Source: Acanthochromis polyacanthus (Eukaryota; Chordata; Actinopteri; Pomacentridae). From it: DNA of 64,000 nt. The position numbers and the translations under genes are program-made. Below are positions 24,439 to 37,400 of the stretch, piece by piece (the stretch's first letter is position 1; every line of letters begins with the position of its first letter). The notes under the pieces were generated by a model. That model was not told the origin of the DNA, did not search any database, and saw only the letters and a program-made list of their open reading frames with translations. Where the stretch lies: the NCBI RefSeq assembly GCF_021347895.1, contig NC_067113.1, positions 39,533,474-39,597,473 of the forward strand, read 5' to 3'.

Positions 24439-24455
24439 CCTTTGACCTTTGACCT
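24436..24455 (+). promoter_or_regulatory. Three TGACCT half-sites with 1-bp spacing (double DR1)
   Basis: TGACCT at 24436, 24443 and 24450, each separated by a single T, starting inside the lsm8 stop codon. This matches consensus for RXR-heterodimer/HNF4-type receptors. Function is inferred only. Confidence 0.4.
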
Positions 24456-24549
24456 TCTGCAGCATCACTGTCTCCGTGGCGACGGGTGACATCATGTGGA
24501 GTTGAGAAGCAGGTTTGCTGAGTTTCACTGGTTGAACTGACGGATGGTG

Positions 24550-24681
24550 AATAAAAGATGAAGTCACCAGATCGTCTTCTTGGTCTTTCTGTTTGTATTT
24601 TTATTAAATAAAGTTGTGAATTGTTTGAGTAGTTTTTTACGCTTCCAGTCTTTTTTGTCACACCTCAGATTGTTCAATAAA
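24550..24681 (+). terminator. lsm8: lsm8 poly(A) signals
   Basis: AATAAA at 24550-24555, 24607-24612 and 24676-24681. The 3' UTR is therefore about 130-260 nt. Confidence 0.75.
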
Positions 24682-24689
24682 GTTTTGTT

Positions 24690-25424
24690 TCTGACAAAAA
24701 ACTGTTTGTTTTCTGAAACTAAACGTGACTGAAATCTGTCTCCATTTTTGACTTTTTACGTTTAATGTGAGAAAATCAGTAACAAAAACAAATATTTTAA
24801 AAATATGTAGAAATTATTGAGTTTGTTTATTAAAAGAGACCAAACATAAAAAAAATCTGAACTTCTCATGACGTGTTTTTGGCACAAAAAGGTAAATATT
24901 AAAATATAAAACTGAAGTAAAACAAGCAGCTCATCAGCTGCATTTACTCCCGTACTTTTTACTTCACTGCATTTATCTGACAGTGTTTGACCCTAAATAT
25001 ACAAAACAATCTGAAATTTGGTTGTAAATTAAAGTAATAATTCCTTTAAAGAGACGTTTGCTGCTTCAACAATTAGAAATGATTTTAATTTCAGAACTTT
25101 TACAAATGAAACAAATGGAGAAAATAATCAGCAGGTGGATCCGTAATGACAGTAAACATTAGGTTTTTTTCATTTAATTTAGCTGACTAATTTAGATAAT
25201 AAGGATCAAAACCCTGTAGAAAACATTAAAATACATCTTTACCCGATTATAAGAAATGTTAAGTTGGTTCAGATCCTACAGAGTTTTTATTTCTGGACAT
25301 GAATTTGACTATACCGATAAAAATATAAATGAAAACCCAACAAATCCAAGGATTCCCTTTAATAAAAAAATTTTAATTTTCAAAATGTTTTGGCTATTAT
25401 TTTTTGTCTTGGATTGCATTTCAT
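24690..25424. other. AT-rich intergenic DNA, nothing recognised
   Basis: Between the lsm8 3' end and the LINE. No ORF with a recognisable domain and no terminal repeats were found. Confidence 0.55.
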
Positions 25425-25426
25425 TG

Positions 25427-27090
25427 ATTGTATTTATCTATGAAGCCAGATGAAACTGATCAGTTAGCTAGACTGCAAGATTGTCTTAAGGACATTAAAA
25501 CCTGGATGACTTTTAACTTCCTACTGCTAAATTCAGACAAAACTGAAGTCATTGTATTTGGCCCCAAACATCTTAGAAACTCGCTTTCAAAGCAAATAGT
25601 TACTCTGGATGGCATCACATTGGCCTCCAGTACTACTGTGAGGAATCTTGGAGTTATTTTTGACCAGGACATGTCCTTTAACTCACACATAAAGCAAGTC
25701 TGTAGGACTTCCTTTTTTCACCTGCGTAATATTGTAAAAATCAGGAACATTCTGTCTCAGAGTGATGCAGAAAAATTAGTTCATGCTTTTGTTACTTCCA
25801 GGCTTGACTATTGCAATTCCTTATTATCGGGTTGTCCAAATAGCTCTCTCAAACATCTACAGTTGATCCAAAACGCTGCTGCCAGAGTACTGACAGGAGT
25901 TAGCAAAAGAGATCATATTTCCCCTATACTTGCTTCTCTTCACTGGCTTCCTGTTAAATCCAGAATAGAATTTAAAATCCTTCTTCTGACATATAAAGCT
26001 CTTAATAACCAATCTCCATCATATCTTAAAGATCTGATAGTACCTTATTATCCTAGTAGAACTCTTCGCTCTCAAACTGCAGGCTTACTTGTTGTTCCTA
26101 GAATTTCTAAAAGTAGAATGGGAGGCAGAGCCTTCAGTTATCAGGCGCCTCTCCTGTGGAACCTGCTCCCAGTTTGGGTTCGGGAGGCAGACACCCTCTC
26201 TATTTTTAAGACCAGGCTTAAAGCGTTCCTTTTTGACAAATCTTATAGTTGGGGCTGACTGGGTGACCCACAGAGGTTCGGCTTGTGTCTTCATTGTACA
26301 GCTGACCCCCTCTTGGACGTCCCTTCGTTCTGCCCCTAGTCATGCTGCTATAGGCCTAGGCTGCTGGGGGACTTTTCTTGACGCACTGAGCCCTTCTCTA
26401 TCTACCTTTACATTTAATATGTATACCGTTATTGCAGTACATTCACTCTGTTTCCCCCTGTGCTATTTCTCCGAGTGTCCCTGGTCCCAGAGCTGGATGC
26501 TTCAGATCTGCGGTCGATGTTCCACCAGCTGGTCCAGTCTCCACCATGTCCACTGTGGGATGCTGCTACTGACCTTCCACCAGCCCTCTGCTTCCAATTC
26601 CCTTTTTCCACGAGTCAACTCTGCATCTCCTTCAATATACTGTTATGCTAACTTACATACTGTTTGAATTTTACTGCTAGCTATATAAGGAGTATGTTTA
26701 ATGTCAGAGCCGTACATCATAAGAGTAAACTATGAGTCAGTTTTCAATGTTAGCTTATACTTTGTCTGTGTCACATATCCTGTCATGCATGTATTCAAAT
26801 GTGTGTTGTGTTTTCCTTGCTTTCTCACCCCTCCCTCTTCTCCCATCCCTCCCCCTTGCCCTCTTCTGTTCTTCTCAACCCGCCCGGCCAGCAGGCAGAT
26901 GGGTCCCCCCTATTTAGAGCCGGGTTCTGCTCGAGGTTTCTTCCCTGTTAAAAGGGTGTTTTTCCTTGCCACTGTCGCCTTTGGGCTTGCTCTGGGGGTC
27001 AGGCATATGGGTTCTGTAAAGCGTCTTGAGACGATTTGACTGTAATTGACGCTATATAAATAAAATTGAATTGAATTGAATTGAAATTGA
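25427..27090 (+). mobile_element. 5'-truncated L2-type LINE
   Basis: The reverse-transcriptase C-terminal part and 3' UTR of a fish L2-clade non-LTR retrotransposon. The frame 25428-26258 starts just after where the YADD box would be (YLSMKPDETDQ) and contains SRLDYCNSLLSG, LHWLPVKSRIEFKILLLTYK and FKTRLKAFLF. A conserved 3' end (GCGTCTTGAGACGATTTGAC, TATATAAATAAAATTGAATT) closes with a (TTGAA)n tail. The 276-aa frame is open to its normal stop, suggesting a fairly young insertion. Left-end truncation is typical of LINE retroposition. Confidence 0.93.
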
Positions 27091-27769
27091 TTGTTTCTAT
27101 TTTATATTATAGTTAGTTTTTGTTTTATTCAATGTTTTTGTTTTATTTTTTTTATCTTATGTACTTTTTTTACTTTAAAATTTAATTTAAATTTTTAATA
27201 TTTATTTTGATCATTTTAAAAATATATCAGATTTGTTCATTTACGTTATGTTAGTACAATCGGCTGTTTATTTTGAGGTCAGAAGATAGAAAAAGATGAT
27301 GTTTCTTCATGACTTTGGCCGTTTGGGTTCATTGTTCTGCTGCAGAATGAATCAGAAGACTTAAAGTTTTATATATTTTATAGTAGTAAACATTCCCCTA
27401 CAGCAGATTTATAATCTCAGCTTTTTGTCAGTCAGAGCTGCAGGAACTCTGATATTTGTCATCAATAACAGTGAAAATGTAAACCGTGAAACAGGAATGT
27501 TGTGTTTGAATCAACAAACTCCGGAGATAAAATCAGTTTTTAATCAAGTCTTTTATATTCGTGTCTGCAGGAAGCAGAGATTCATGTTTGTTAATGAAGC
27601 AGCAGCTCAGAGCAGATTACAGATGATTCCTTCATGAGCTCTTTAACAGTCATGTTACAGTTTTATTTTCTATGTAGCCTTTAAATCTGCAGAGACTAAA
27701 AAATAAGATTTACCTCCTGGAAGTTCTGACTTCTGATGCCTTTTCAACAATGAAACTCATTGTAGACAA
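27091..27769. other. AT-rich intergenic DNA, nothing recognised
   Basis: No ORF with a recognisable domain and no repeats beyond short A/T tracts. Confidence 0.5.
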
Positions 27770-28160
27770 AAATTTACATTTTATTTGGAGCAGAATGTCC
27801 TCAACAACTGAGAAGTAGTGAGGGAGGCCACCAAGACACCTATGACTCCTCTGAAGGAGATCCAAGATTCAGTACTGTCCTACAACTGTGTTCTTCACCA
27901 GTCAAAGCTTCATGGAGAGAAAGAAAAAGACTCTGTTAGAAAAAAGCTCCAATTAAATCTGGACTAGAGTTCACCAGAAGACGTGTGGAGACTCTGAAGA
28001 CCCCTGGAAGAAGGTTCTCTGGTCTGAGGAGACCAGGATGGAGCTTTATGTCCATCAGAGGAGATGATATGTTTGATGGACACCAAACACTGAACATCAT
28101 CCCCACTGTGAAGCACGGTGGTGGCAGCATCATGATTCTTCACATCATGATTTCTAAATA
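27770..28160 (+). pseudogene. Tc1-like transposase relic
   Basis: Plus-strand traces of a Tc1 transposase in several frames: KKVLWSEETRME near 28003 and [15 protein letters not shown] near 28092. Multiple stops and frameshifts; no terminal repeats found. It lies immediately downstream of tymp. Confidence 0.75.
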
Positions 28161-28327
28161 CTGGCTGGAAGGAGGTAAAAGCTTCTAATTAATTGACGTT
28201 ATTTTCTTAGAGATAGTTTTTTCTCATTGACAACGATTCAGTGTTGAAAAGCCATAAAAGGAAGAAAGTTTGTGAAAACCTTCATAGATCTTGGAGCACC
28301 ATGTTTGATCTGACGTTAAATAAGCTG

Positions 28328-28473
28328 TTAATTAGGAAGCAGCAGCTCCTTCACCAGCGTGTGTTCGTGGTGCGTTTGGGTGCCATCATTCACAGTCAGA
28401 GCGTTCTGCAGTCGATTTATCTGGTCTGGAGTCGGAGCCGGGTCCTCGTAATGGAGCCGCAGCCAGGGGGCGC
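28328..28473 (-). CDS. tymp: tymp last exon with stop
   Basis: Acceptor TACTTCCAG, stop TAA at 28330-28328. It encodes [20 protein letters not shown], then [20 protein letters not shown] and KELLLPN. Confidence 0.93.
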
Positions 28474-31400
28474 CTGGAAGTACAGGAGATAATCAGGGCC
28501 CCTGAACTCACCATCACCATCATCACCATCTTCATCCTCATCATCATCACCATCACCACTATCATCCTCATCACCATCATCCTCTCACCTTTCTTGACCC
28601 TCTGACCTAGTGACACTAGTAGCTCCGCCCCCACGCTGTGATTGACAGGTTCCCCGGCCTTCGATCGTCCTGCCCCCAACTTATGAAGAACCTGAGCTAA
28701 AACCAAACCATCGACGTCCGCCACGAAACCTGCAGGAGGTAAAATCGTTTATTATCACAGAATGAAAAGCTTAGCCAAAAATACAAACAATAACACAGCT
28801 GTTTGAGATTTTACACGTGTCCTTCACGAGCATGTAAGAGCCTCCATGTTTTACCTTCTGCAGGAGTCTCCAGTTCCAGCTGATGCTCAGATTTTCTCAG
28901 GACCTTGAAGTAGTCGGTGTGGGCGGAGCACAGCGACCGGGCCGCCTCATTGGCTACTCCCTGAGCCTCCATCATGGCCTGGAACTTGGACAGAGCGGCT
29001 CCACCAATCACAGCTTCGGAAATACGCTTTTTGCCCTCTGTTATGTCTGACGCCAAACCAGCCATGAGCAGCAACACGCCTCCTTCAGGAACAACACATT
29101 TCACTCATTGGCTTCTTTAAATAACATTACATTCATTGAGTTTTACTACTTTAACATCTATTTTTAAGCCTGGACACTACAGTGGTGTAGAAATTCATCA
29201 TTTTGCTTTTTGTTGCATAAGAAAAATTAATGTTAAATATATTTTAGTACATTTTTAAACAGAAAAAATGCAAAAAAAATTGTGTTAAAAACTGTCTGAG
29301 ATGACTAAATCTGAGCAAAATGAAAATAAAAACACCCAGAAACAGTAAAAACAAACAAAATAAAAAAAACTTCATGTTTACAGTATGTTACTGTCCAGAG
29401 CATGTTGATTTTTACACATCTCAGCCAGTAATCCTACGATAAAGACAATACTACATTAAAGTAACAATCTAGTGAAGTATTATAGTATTTTTGTCTGATG
29501 TTGAGGCTGTTTGTGTGTCTTTAATATCCTTATTATCCTTCATTATATGAGTTAAACTGATCTTTTTAAAGGCTGTTTCTGCCTGTAAAAACACCTGGAT
29601 CGGTTATAAACTGACAGAAGCAGGAGAATAACTGTAAAAGTGATGATTTCTGTATCTATAAACAGCTGTAGAAGTTTACAAACATCACCTGTTTGTGTGT
29701 GTTTCAGGTAACGCTGTTGTGTCCGAGGGTCCCTGAACTCCTAACCGGAGCAGGTTCCAAGATGGCAGCAAAACGCAAATGAGCTAACGGAAGTAATGGA
29801 GCTAACGGCGCTAGCAAAGCTAACAAAGCTAACGTTAGGTTCACAAACGGCTCCGTTATATTCGCCGTGAATGAAATAAAATGTTGAAATGAGCCGGTTT
29901 CGCCGCTTCGCACCGACGTTAACCGGTAAGCTACCGTGTTTGTGTTTTGTTTTTGGTTGCTGTTTCTATTTGACGACTTAAAAACTTCACCTCTTAGCCG
30001 CTAGCTAATTATAGCTAACTGCTCATTAACCAACAGACCTGCGGGTAGAATTACTAAATTATTCTCACTAATCTGTAATTCATTACTAAAGTTAAACATT
30101 CAGTGGCATTAACAATTAGTCTGCTAATTAAGTATTACTCAAAAGACAGTTATTTATTTTGACATGTTGAAAATAGTAATAAAATGTCAGCCGGAGTCCA
30201 AACTGAACCTTTAAACTGTACATTATTCTCACAAATAGTCTGAAATTCAAAAATTTCTATTTAATAATTTGTATGTCAAAGTAAAACAACAAATACTCAC
30301 ATTGTAAGACCTGTAAAACAAAAAAGTTTTGACATTTTTTTTGATAGAAATGTGAATTAAATTATTAAAATAAATAAGAAAATAGGTGACTTTGGCAATT
30401 AAACACTTTTTAATTTATTTTTCTGTTGACCGGATTAATTATTTCAACCATAAATAAGCGAAACCTATTAAAATGATTTATTATTAACTAGTTCTTTTTT
30501 GTAAAATGTCTAAAAGCAGTTTAAAACCATCTGTGAGTCTAAAGTGAAATTTTAAAATCTATTTTATGCCACCAGAATGTCCTAAATTCACAATATTATT
30601 ATTTTTTAATCATATTTGATAAACTAAACAATGTAAATATCATTTGAGAGGCTCGAAATACAAAGTTTGATTCTTTTAGATGTTTAGTTTGAAGAGAATA
30701 AACTCATTGAATATGTTTTATATTGAGTCAAATGGTTATTACATTTTTTAAAAAGATTATGGAACTGATAAATGATGTATTTTTTTAAAAATTCTCGCAG
30801 GTTTTGATGTTGAATGGGTTAATATATAAAAAAAATAGTAATTGGAAGATTACTTGATTATGGAAGGCGTCTTTTGTTGTATAAATTCAGATTTGTACCC
30901 AAATAGTCACACAAAACCTTAAATATCAAAGCAAAAACACAAAACTGAGAATAAAACTAATTCAAAAAGTTTAAAAGGGTGAGTTTTTTCTGTCACATTT
31001 TTACTCTTATTCAATATTTTGTCAGTTTCGTATGATTATATCAACACAAATCAGCTGCAGTCTTTGTGTTTTTGCATTTGATGATTAAAGGATAATTATT
31101 GACGTGTAAACAACTAAACTTTTTAATTCAGGAGGAGTTTCTGCAGCTCGTTTTACCGGTAAGTTTCTTTTTCTTTTATGTTTTGGCTTCACTTTTATCC
31201 AGTAATGTCGTAGTATTCTGCTCGTGTTTTGGTTTCCCAGCTGATTTAACATTTAGCAGCTTCTTTCTTTACATTTCCTGCTGAAAAACATCAATAAACC
31301 GTTGTCTTTTACCTCCACAAAGTAAACATGAGGCTGATAACAGAGAGTCAGAGACACTGATGTTGTTGAACCTGAAAACTCATTTATTCTGTCTGCTGTC

Positions 31401-34400
31401 TTCATGTTCAGGTCATCATGTTCTTCCATTTCCTGTTGGTTTGTTAAAGCTGCTCAGTGGAGTTTATAGTTGTTAGTTTCACCGTTTGTGGTGTTTGTGT
31501 GTCATATTTGAGACCTGCAGTAGCTAAAAACTGGAACACATCGGATTCTACTGATGTTAGAGCTTCAAAAGTTTGTGAAATGTCGACCAAAGACTGTGTT
31601 TTAGTGGAAATGTGGATCCTTACTGGAACTTTAAGGAGACACAACACCACACTTGTTTTAAAATTCTGCGCTTTGTTTCATTTTCAAGGTGAAAGACTAA
31701 GTAGACAGTTTTCAGGTAGTTTTGGACTAGTTTCAAGTCATTTTGGACCATTTTTTAATCTTATTAACAAATTTTGAGTCTTTTGTTACAAGTTTCAAGT
31801 CTTCTTTGACACTTTGGAGTCATTTTAAGCCAACATGGACCATTTTTAAAAAAATCTTATTTTGGACTAATTTTGAGCCATTTTGGACAAGATTTAAGTC
31901 ATTCTTGGTGAAATGTCGGCCAAAGACTGTATTTTAATAGAAATATGGATCCATTCATTTCTATACACTTACAGGAACTCAATTCCACCAAAGGTTTGAC
32001 TATTTTGGACTTTTATTGTCCATTATCAAGGTCTAATAATTATTAGTTGTTGTTAATTTGGATCTTTTTGAGTCATTTTAGACAATTCTTATCTAATTTT
32101 TGGGCAAATTTTGAGACATTTTAAATAATTCCAGGTATTTTAAACAAGTTTCAAATTTAAAGAATGGAAAATAAACTGGAACCTTGTCTTGCCAGATATC
32201 ACATTCTACTGATGTTAAAGCCTCAAATATTGATGACATGTCGACCAAAGTCTGTATTTTAGTAGAAATATGGATCCATCCATATAGATGCACTTACAAG
32301 AACTTTATGGGCACATAATGCCACTCTGTTTTGCACATTTTTTTTAAATTTTCAACGTCTAGTAATCATTAATTGTTGTCATTTTGATTAATTTTACGTC
32401 ATTTTAGCCAACTTGTATCTTGTCTTTGGACCAGTTTTTAGTTACTTTGAACAAGATGTCTAAAGGACAGATAGAACTGGAACCTTAGCTCATAATATTT
32501 TCCAGATATCAGATTCTACTGATGTTAGAGCCTCAGAAGTTGGTGAAATGTCCAGCAAAGACTGTATTTTAGTAGAAATATGAATCCATCCATCTATACA
32601 CACTTACTGGAACTTTTTGGAGACACCATGCCAGCCTAGATTGAAAATGTTGCATTTTCCATTTTAAGGACCAAAAATTATTTAGTGACCAGTTTGAGTC
32701 TCTTTAGACGAATCTCAAATCTTTTTGTGAAAAATTTGAGTCCCGTTGAAGAAGTTTCGATGCATTTAGGAGACCGCATCAAAGAGAACAAAAGAGTTTG
32801 TCTCCCCTTTGGTTTTATTAACATTTTTCAATATTTAAGAATAAAACTGCATTTAAAACTGGTAGATTCTGCAGGAGACATAAATCTGATCTTAGAAACC
32901 GTTTTCCTCGACTCAGCATCTAAAGATCCAGAATTAATCATGTAATTTAAAATTTTTCTACCCAGAGTGTTGGCCAGCTCTGTCGTTTCTTTGATTGGAC
33001 GTCTAGAGATCTACAATTAATCATTTGATTTGAAATTTTTTTTACCAAGAGTGTTGACCAGCTCCATCAGGTCTTCGGGTCCTTTGCCCTTCAGCGTCTC
33101 CAGAGACTCGATCACCTCCAGACTGTTTCCGACCAGTCTTCCGATCGTAGCGTCCATCCTGCTGAGGACGGCGCTGGTTCGGATCCCGAGTCCGTTTCCT
33201 GTTTCCACCTAGAATTAACCACAAAACACCAATAGGGCTGGACCCGAATATCCTGAATATCCGAATATTCGTTCGCTACGGCACTATCCGGATATTAATT
33301 TGGTATCCAAATATCCCCCACCCACCGTCGGACGTCACCGGGCGGAAAGAATATGCAGCGTTACTCTCTTCCCTCCGCCTTCTGCCCACATCGGCTCTTC
33401 CCGTCCTGTGATCACATAAACATATACACATATGTCTATAACATATACACATATGTTTATGTGATCACCCCCTCCTCCCCCCAGACAAAAATATTCAGAG
33501 CTCGTCTCTTCCCTGCGCCTTCGGCCCATTTCGGCTCATCCCGTCGTGTTCTTCGTTTTGGCTCGTCCATTCGTATTTGTAAACTCCACCTGAATGGCCG
33601 GGTTGCTGCCGACTCTGACGTCACGCTTCACTTCGTTGCATAAACACAAGACAAGATGCTGAAGACCGCTGTTTGGGAATTCTTCAGTTTAACTAAAGAC
33701 TAAACCAGGGCAAAATGTGGACCCGGGAGACCAGACGAACGGATCCGACTATTCGGGCCGTCTCCGCCGCTGCTGCGTGCACCCCCAACCCCCCTCCCGG
33801 TCGGACGGAGCGGAACGAATATCCGGATATTCGTCTTTAATAGGGCCCGAATATTCGGAGGCCAGAAACCACTATTCGGGCCAGCCCTAAACACCAAGAA
33901 GCTTGAAGACTTTCCATCAACAATTAATATTAAACTCAAGGAGATTTTTGCTTCTAGTTTGTCCCAAAGATAAAACTGTAGAATATCCTAAAGTTTTTCT
34001 TAAATTTTTTGGAACAATTTACAGATATTTTACAGACTTTCCCTGTTTTCGTAATTTACAGATAAAAACTCGGAGAATTACAACAAAAGAAGATAATTTA
34101 ATTGTTACGTAACAAAACTAGAAATAACATCACATCAAAACATCTGTGTTCTCACAAGTACTTTGCTCTTGTGCAATGTTTAGCTAGAGGTATTAGAGAA
34201 GAAGAATTATGAATATTAAGGATTGAAAAATGGTAACTTTTAGCCAATTTTTGCTGTTTTGTTAAACTAAAGATAATTTCTATTTAAATCACAGAAAAAA
34301 TATTAATTTACTTGTTCACTTTAACAAATGTACTGACTGTGTAGATTATATTTTTATTAGTAGCAGTTTTTCTAGTTCAGTGTGTGACCATAAAATTACA

Positions 34401-37400
34401 CTGTCTTATTGTATTTAAAACTATCTAAAAATCTAGTTAATTTGCTGATATTTGTCATTATTTTTTACAGTTTTTGAACGTTCCGGTTTGTATCCCTTTT
34501 CATGTCTTTTTTTTCTGGCAATTTGCTGCAAAATTTAACCATTTTTTTTAGTTTTTATTCCCTGTTAGTCCTGAAACAACAGCTGATCTGTTTTATTTAC
34601 TTACTAGCAGCTGTGCTAGCTCTTTAGCGCCCTCTAGGTCTTTGTACAGAGCAGCTCGTCCAAACTTCACGTCCAGAACCAGAGCACAGAGAGACTCGGC
34701 TCCTTTCTTCGAGATGATAGAACCTGAAAATAAATGTGAAAAATCACTCTTAGATTCACATTAAACTGCTTTAAAGCTGCAGCCGATTCCGACGGTGATC
34801 CAGTCGGTACCAGCGATGAGCGGTAAACTGTCCACGGTGCTGGTGGCGTCTCTCAGAGCGTAAAGAACTCGATCAGCCGGAACCAACATCTCCGTCTGAC
34901 CCACGATACAGCAGCCGACCGATTCCAGGATGTCACGAATCTAAAGCACAACAATTACCCGTATTAAGTAATTCAAATAGTTAATTAACTGTATTTAAGT
35001 ACGGCAATTAGTTCCAGATTTAAATCATACTTTAATATCTTTACATTTTCATCTCAAGTTTTAAAAAATAGTAGCAGTGGTACTTAGTAAAGATACCTAA
35101 AAATGTGAGAAATAACCACTTAAAGATGCAAAAAACGCTGGCGAGGCTTTTTATAGCCCAAATTCTGAAAATTTCAGACCCCCACAACTCAGAAACTATT
35201 TGAGCTACAGGCCTACACTTTTGCATAGAAAGTACTTTTGTGACTATCTAATGGCATACAAATTTAACCCTCCAGCGACCAAGCTATTGTAGCGACTAAA
35301 ATGACCGACTGGCGTCATTTATGACCCCACTATATTTTACACAGGAATACGTCTACTTTAGTGCCTCTTTTTGTGCTTTCTTACCTATTCCACTCCACTG
35401 CATTTTAAGATGGATATTCTAAAATAACCTTCTTTTATTTTACATGGATTTTAATCATTTCTGACTCAGAGCTAAAGTAAAACCAGATGAACAATATGAT
35501 GCATTGTAAGAACACAATAACATTTATTTAGACACGCTTTGTCTGCCACTTCTTTTAAAACTTTATTCCTTTTGTTTCCTCAATAGTAAATCAAAAGTAC
35601 ATAAAAACAAAATCTACACAACATCTTGTCTGTATGTGTGCGATGTAACATGCAGAGAAGTATTTAGATTAGGGGCGGCTGTGGCTCAGGGGGCAGAGCC
35701 GTTCGTCCAATGCAGACACTTTACCCACCTGAGCTCCAGTGCTGCCACTTCCACTGGTGTATGAATGTGTGTGCTGTGTAATGTTGGTGGTGGTCAGAGG
35801 GGTTGTAGGAGTGGATTGGCAGCCAGTCAGTCTGCCCCAGGGCAGCTGTGGCTAAAAATGTAGGTCTGCCAGCTATAGTGCACTGCAACACACTGAAATA
35901 TAGCGATTAGAGGTAGAAATAAATAAATAAAACTAAGGCCTACAATAGTGAAAAACCTATACATCTGTCTGGGGTCATAAGTGACCCCAGACAAGTTTCC
36001 ATTTTCCTTGTCACACCAGTTGTCCGATCTCTACAAAAAACTATGAGCAGCTGTAGGACAAGTAGATTGACAAATTCATGGTAGGAAACATTTTTCAGAT
36101 AAAGATATAAAAACGGCAAATATAATTATATGGCTGGGGTCATAAATGAACCCACTCGGTCGCTTGAGGGTTAAGACTAATTTGAAAATGGTGCAGCAAC
36201 ACCCCCAAGGAATATCTGGTCATTTCACCTGGAATGACCCAAAAGATAGTTTGTTTATTTGTCGTTTATAACGTTTATGTTCTCTGGTATCTTTATTTCA
36301 GTTTCACAGGACTCGTTGGGTAAATTCTCAAAGAAAACTGTAGTTTTCTGACCGAAAAGTTCAGACTTGGACTCGTCTGTCCAGAGAACCTTCTTCCATT
36401 CAGCATCGTCATGTTTCTGCCAGTTGAAAAGCTGAAGAACGTTTTCATTGTTAGATGCACTGTACCTAGACGTACTTGACGTTAGACCGATGCTCGACTT
36501 TCGTAACAAATTCTTGTCTGGTGTCACGAGGAAGTAAATCCTGTAAAATCGAAACAAAGTTGGTATAATCTTGGAACTGCAGCCGTCTGACCTTAGACAT
36601 TAAGTTGGAACTTCCTCTACTCCAAACTTAACTTTTGGTTCTTCTTCTGCTGCTCTGTAGAACAACTAGCCTTCCCAAAGAATTAAACACTGAAAAGATA
36701 GTTTGTTTATTTGTAGTTTATAATGTTTATGTTCTCCGGTCTCTTTGTCAGTATCACAGGACTCGCAGGGGAAATTATTTCCATCACAAACACGTCTAAA
36801 ACTGACTTTAAACTGTCATTATATTGAGCTTCACTTCTGTTTTAAGATAGATTATAATAAGACTTTATTATTTCCACAGTGGGGAAAGATATTATAAACA
36901 TTTAAAGGAATTAAATGTAAAAAATACACCAAAATATACATAAACACTAATTATAGAAATGTTAGTAATACACGTGCCAGTGGTATTACAGATTCATGAA
37001 AAGAAATACTGACAGAAGTATTAATATTGCACAGAATTTACGCAAGTAGAAAATTACCTCTGTAGCATATTTTTTGACATGAAATAATTACTAAAAACTT
37101 TTTGTTTTTTGAAGTCTTGAATTAGTTCTTTCCCTAAATTGTTTTTTTTTTCTCAAAAGTTAAAAATAAGCATAAATGCAGGAGTTGTTATACTTTCGAC
37201 CTGAAGGTGGCGCAACACGAAAAGCATCCTCAGAGCCTACGCTGCTAACATAGCATAGCATGTCAGTTTACCTTCTCTGCTGATTGGTGAATGTTGAATC
37301 CTGGAATCGATTCCAGTTTGTCCAGAGTTCCTCCCGTATGAACCAAGCCCCGCCCACTGATCATGGGCACCTGACAGACACACACCTGAGGTTATGACAT

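Noticed and set aside
26089..26667. 192-aa ORF overlapping the LINE end
   Set aside because: Out-of-frame reading of the L2-type LINE and its 3' UTR.
28386..28724. 112-aa minus-strand ORF with a Met/Val-rich tail
   Set aside because: Retained-intron reading through the GTGATG microsatellite of tymp; correct splicing joins the next exon in another frame.
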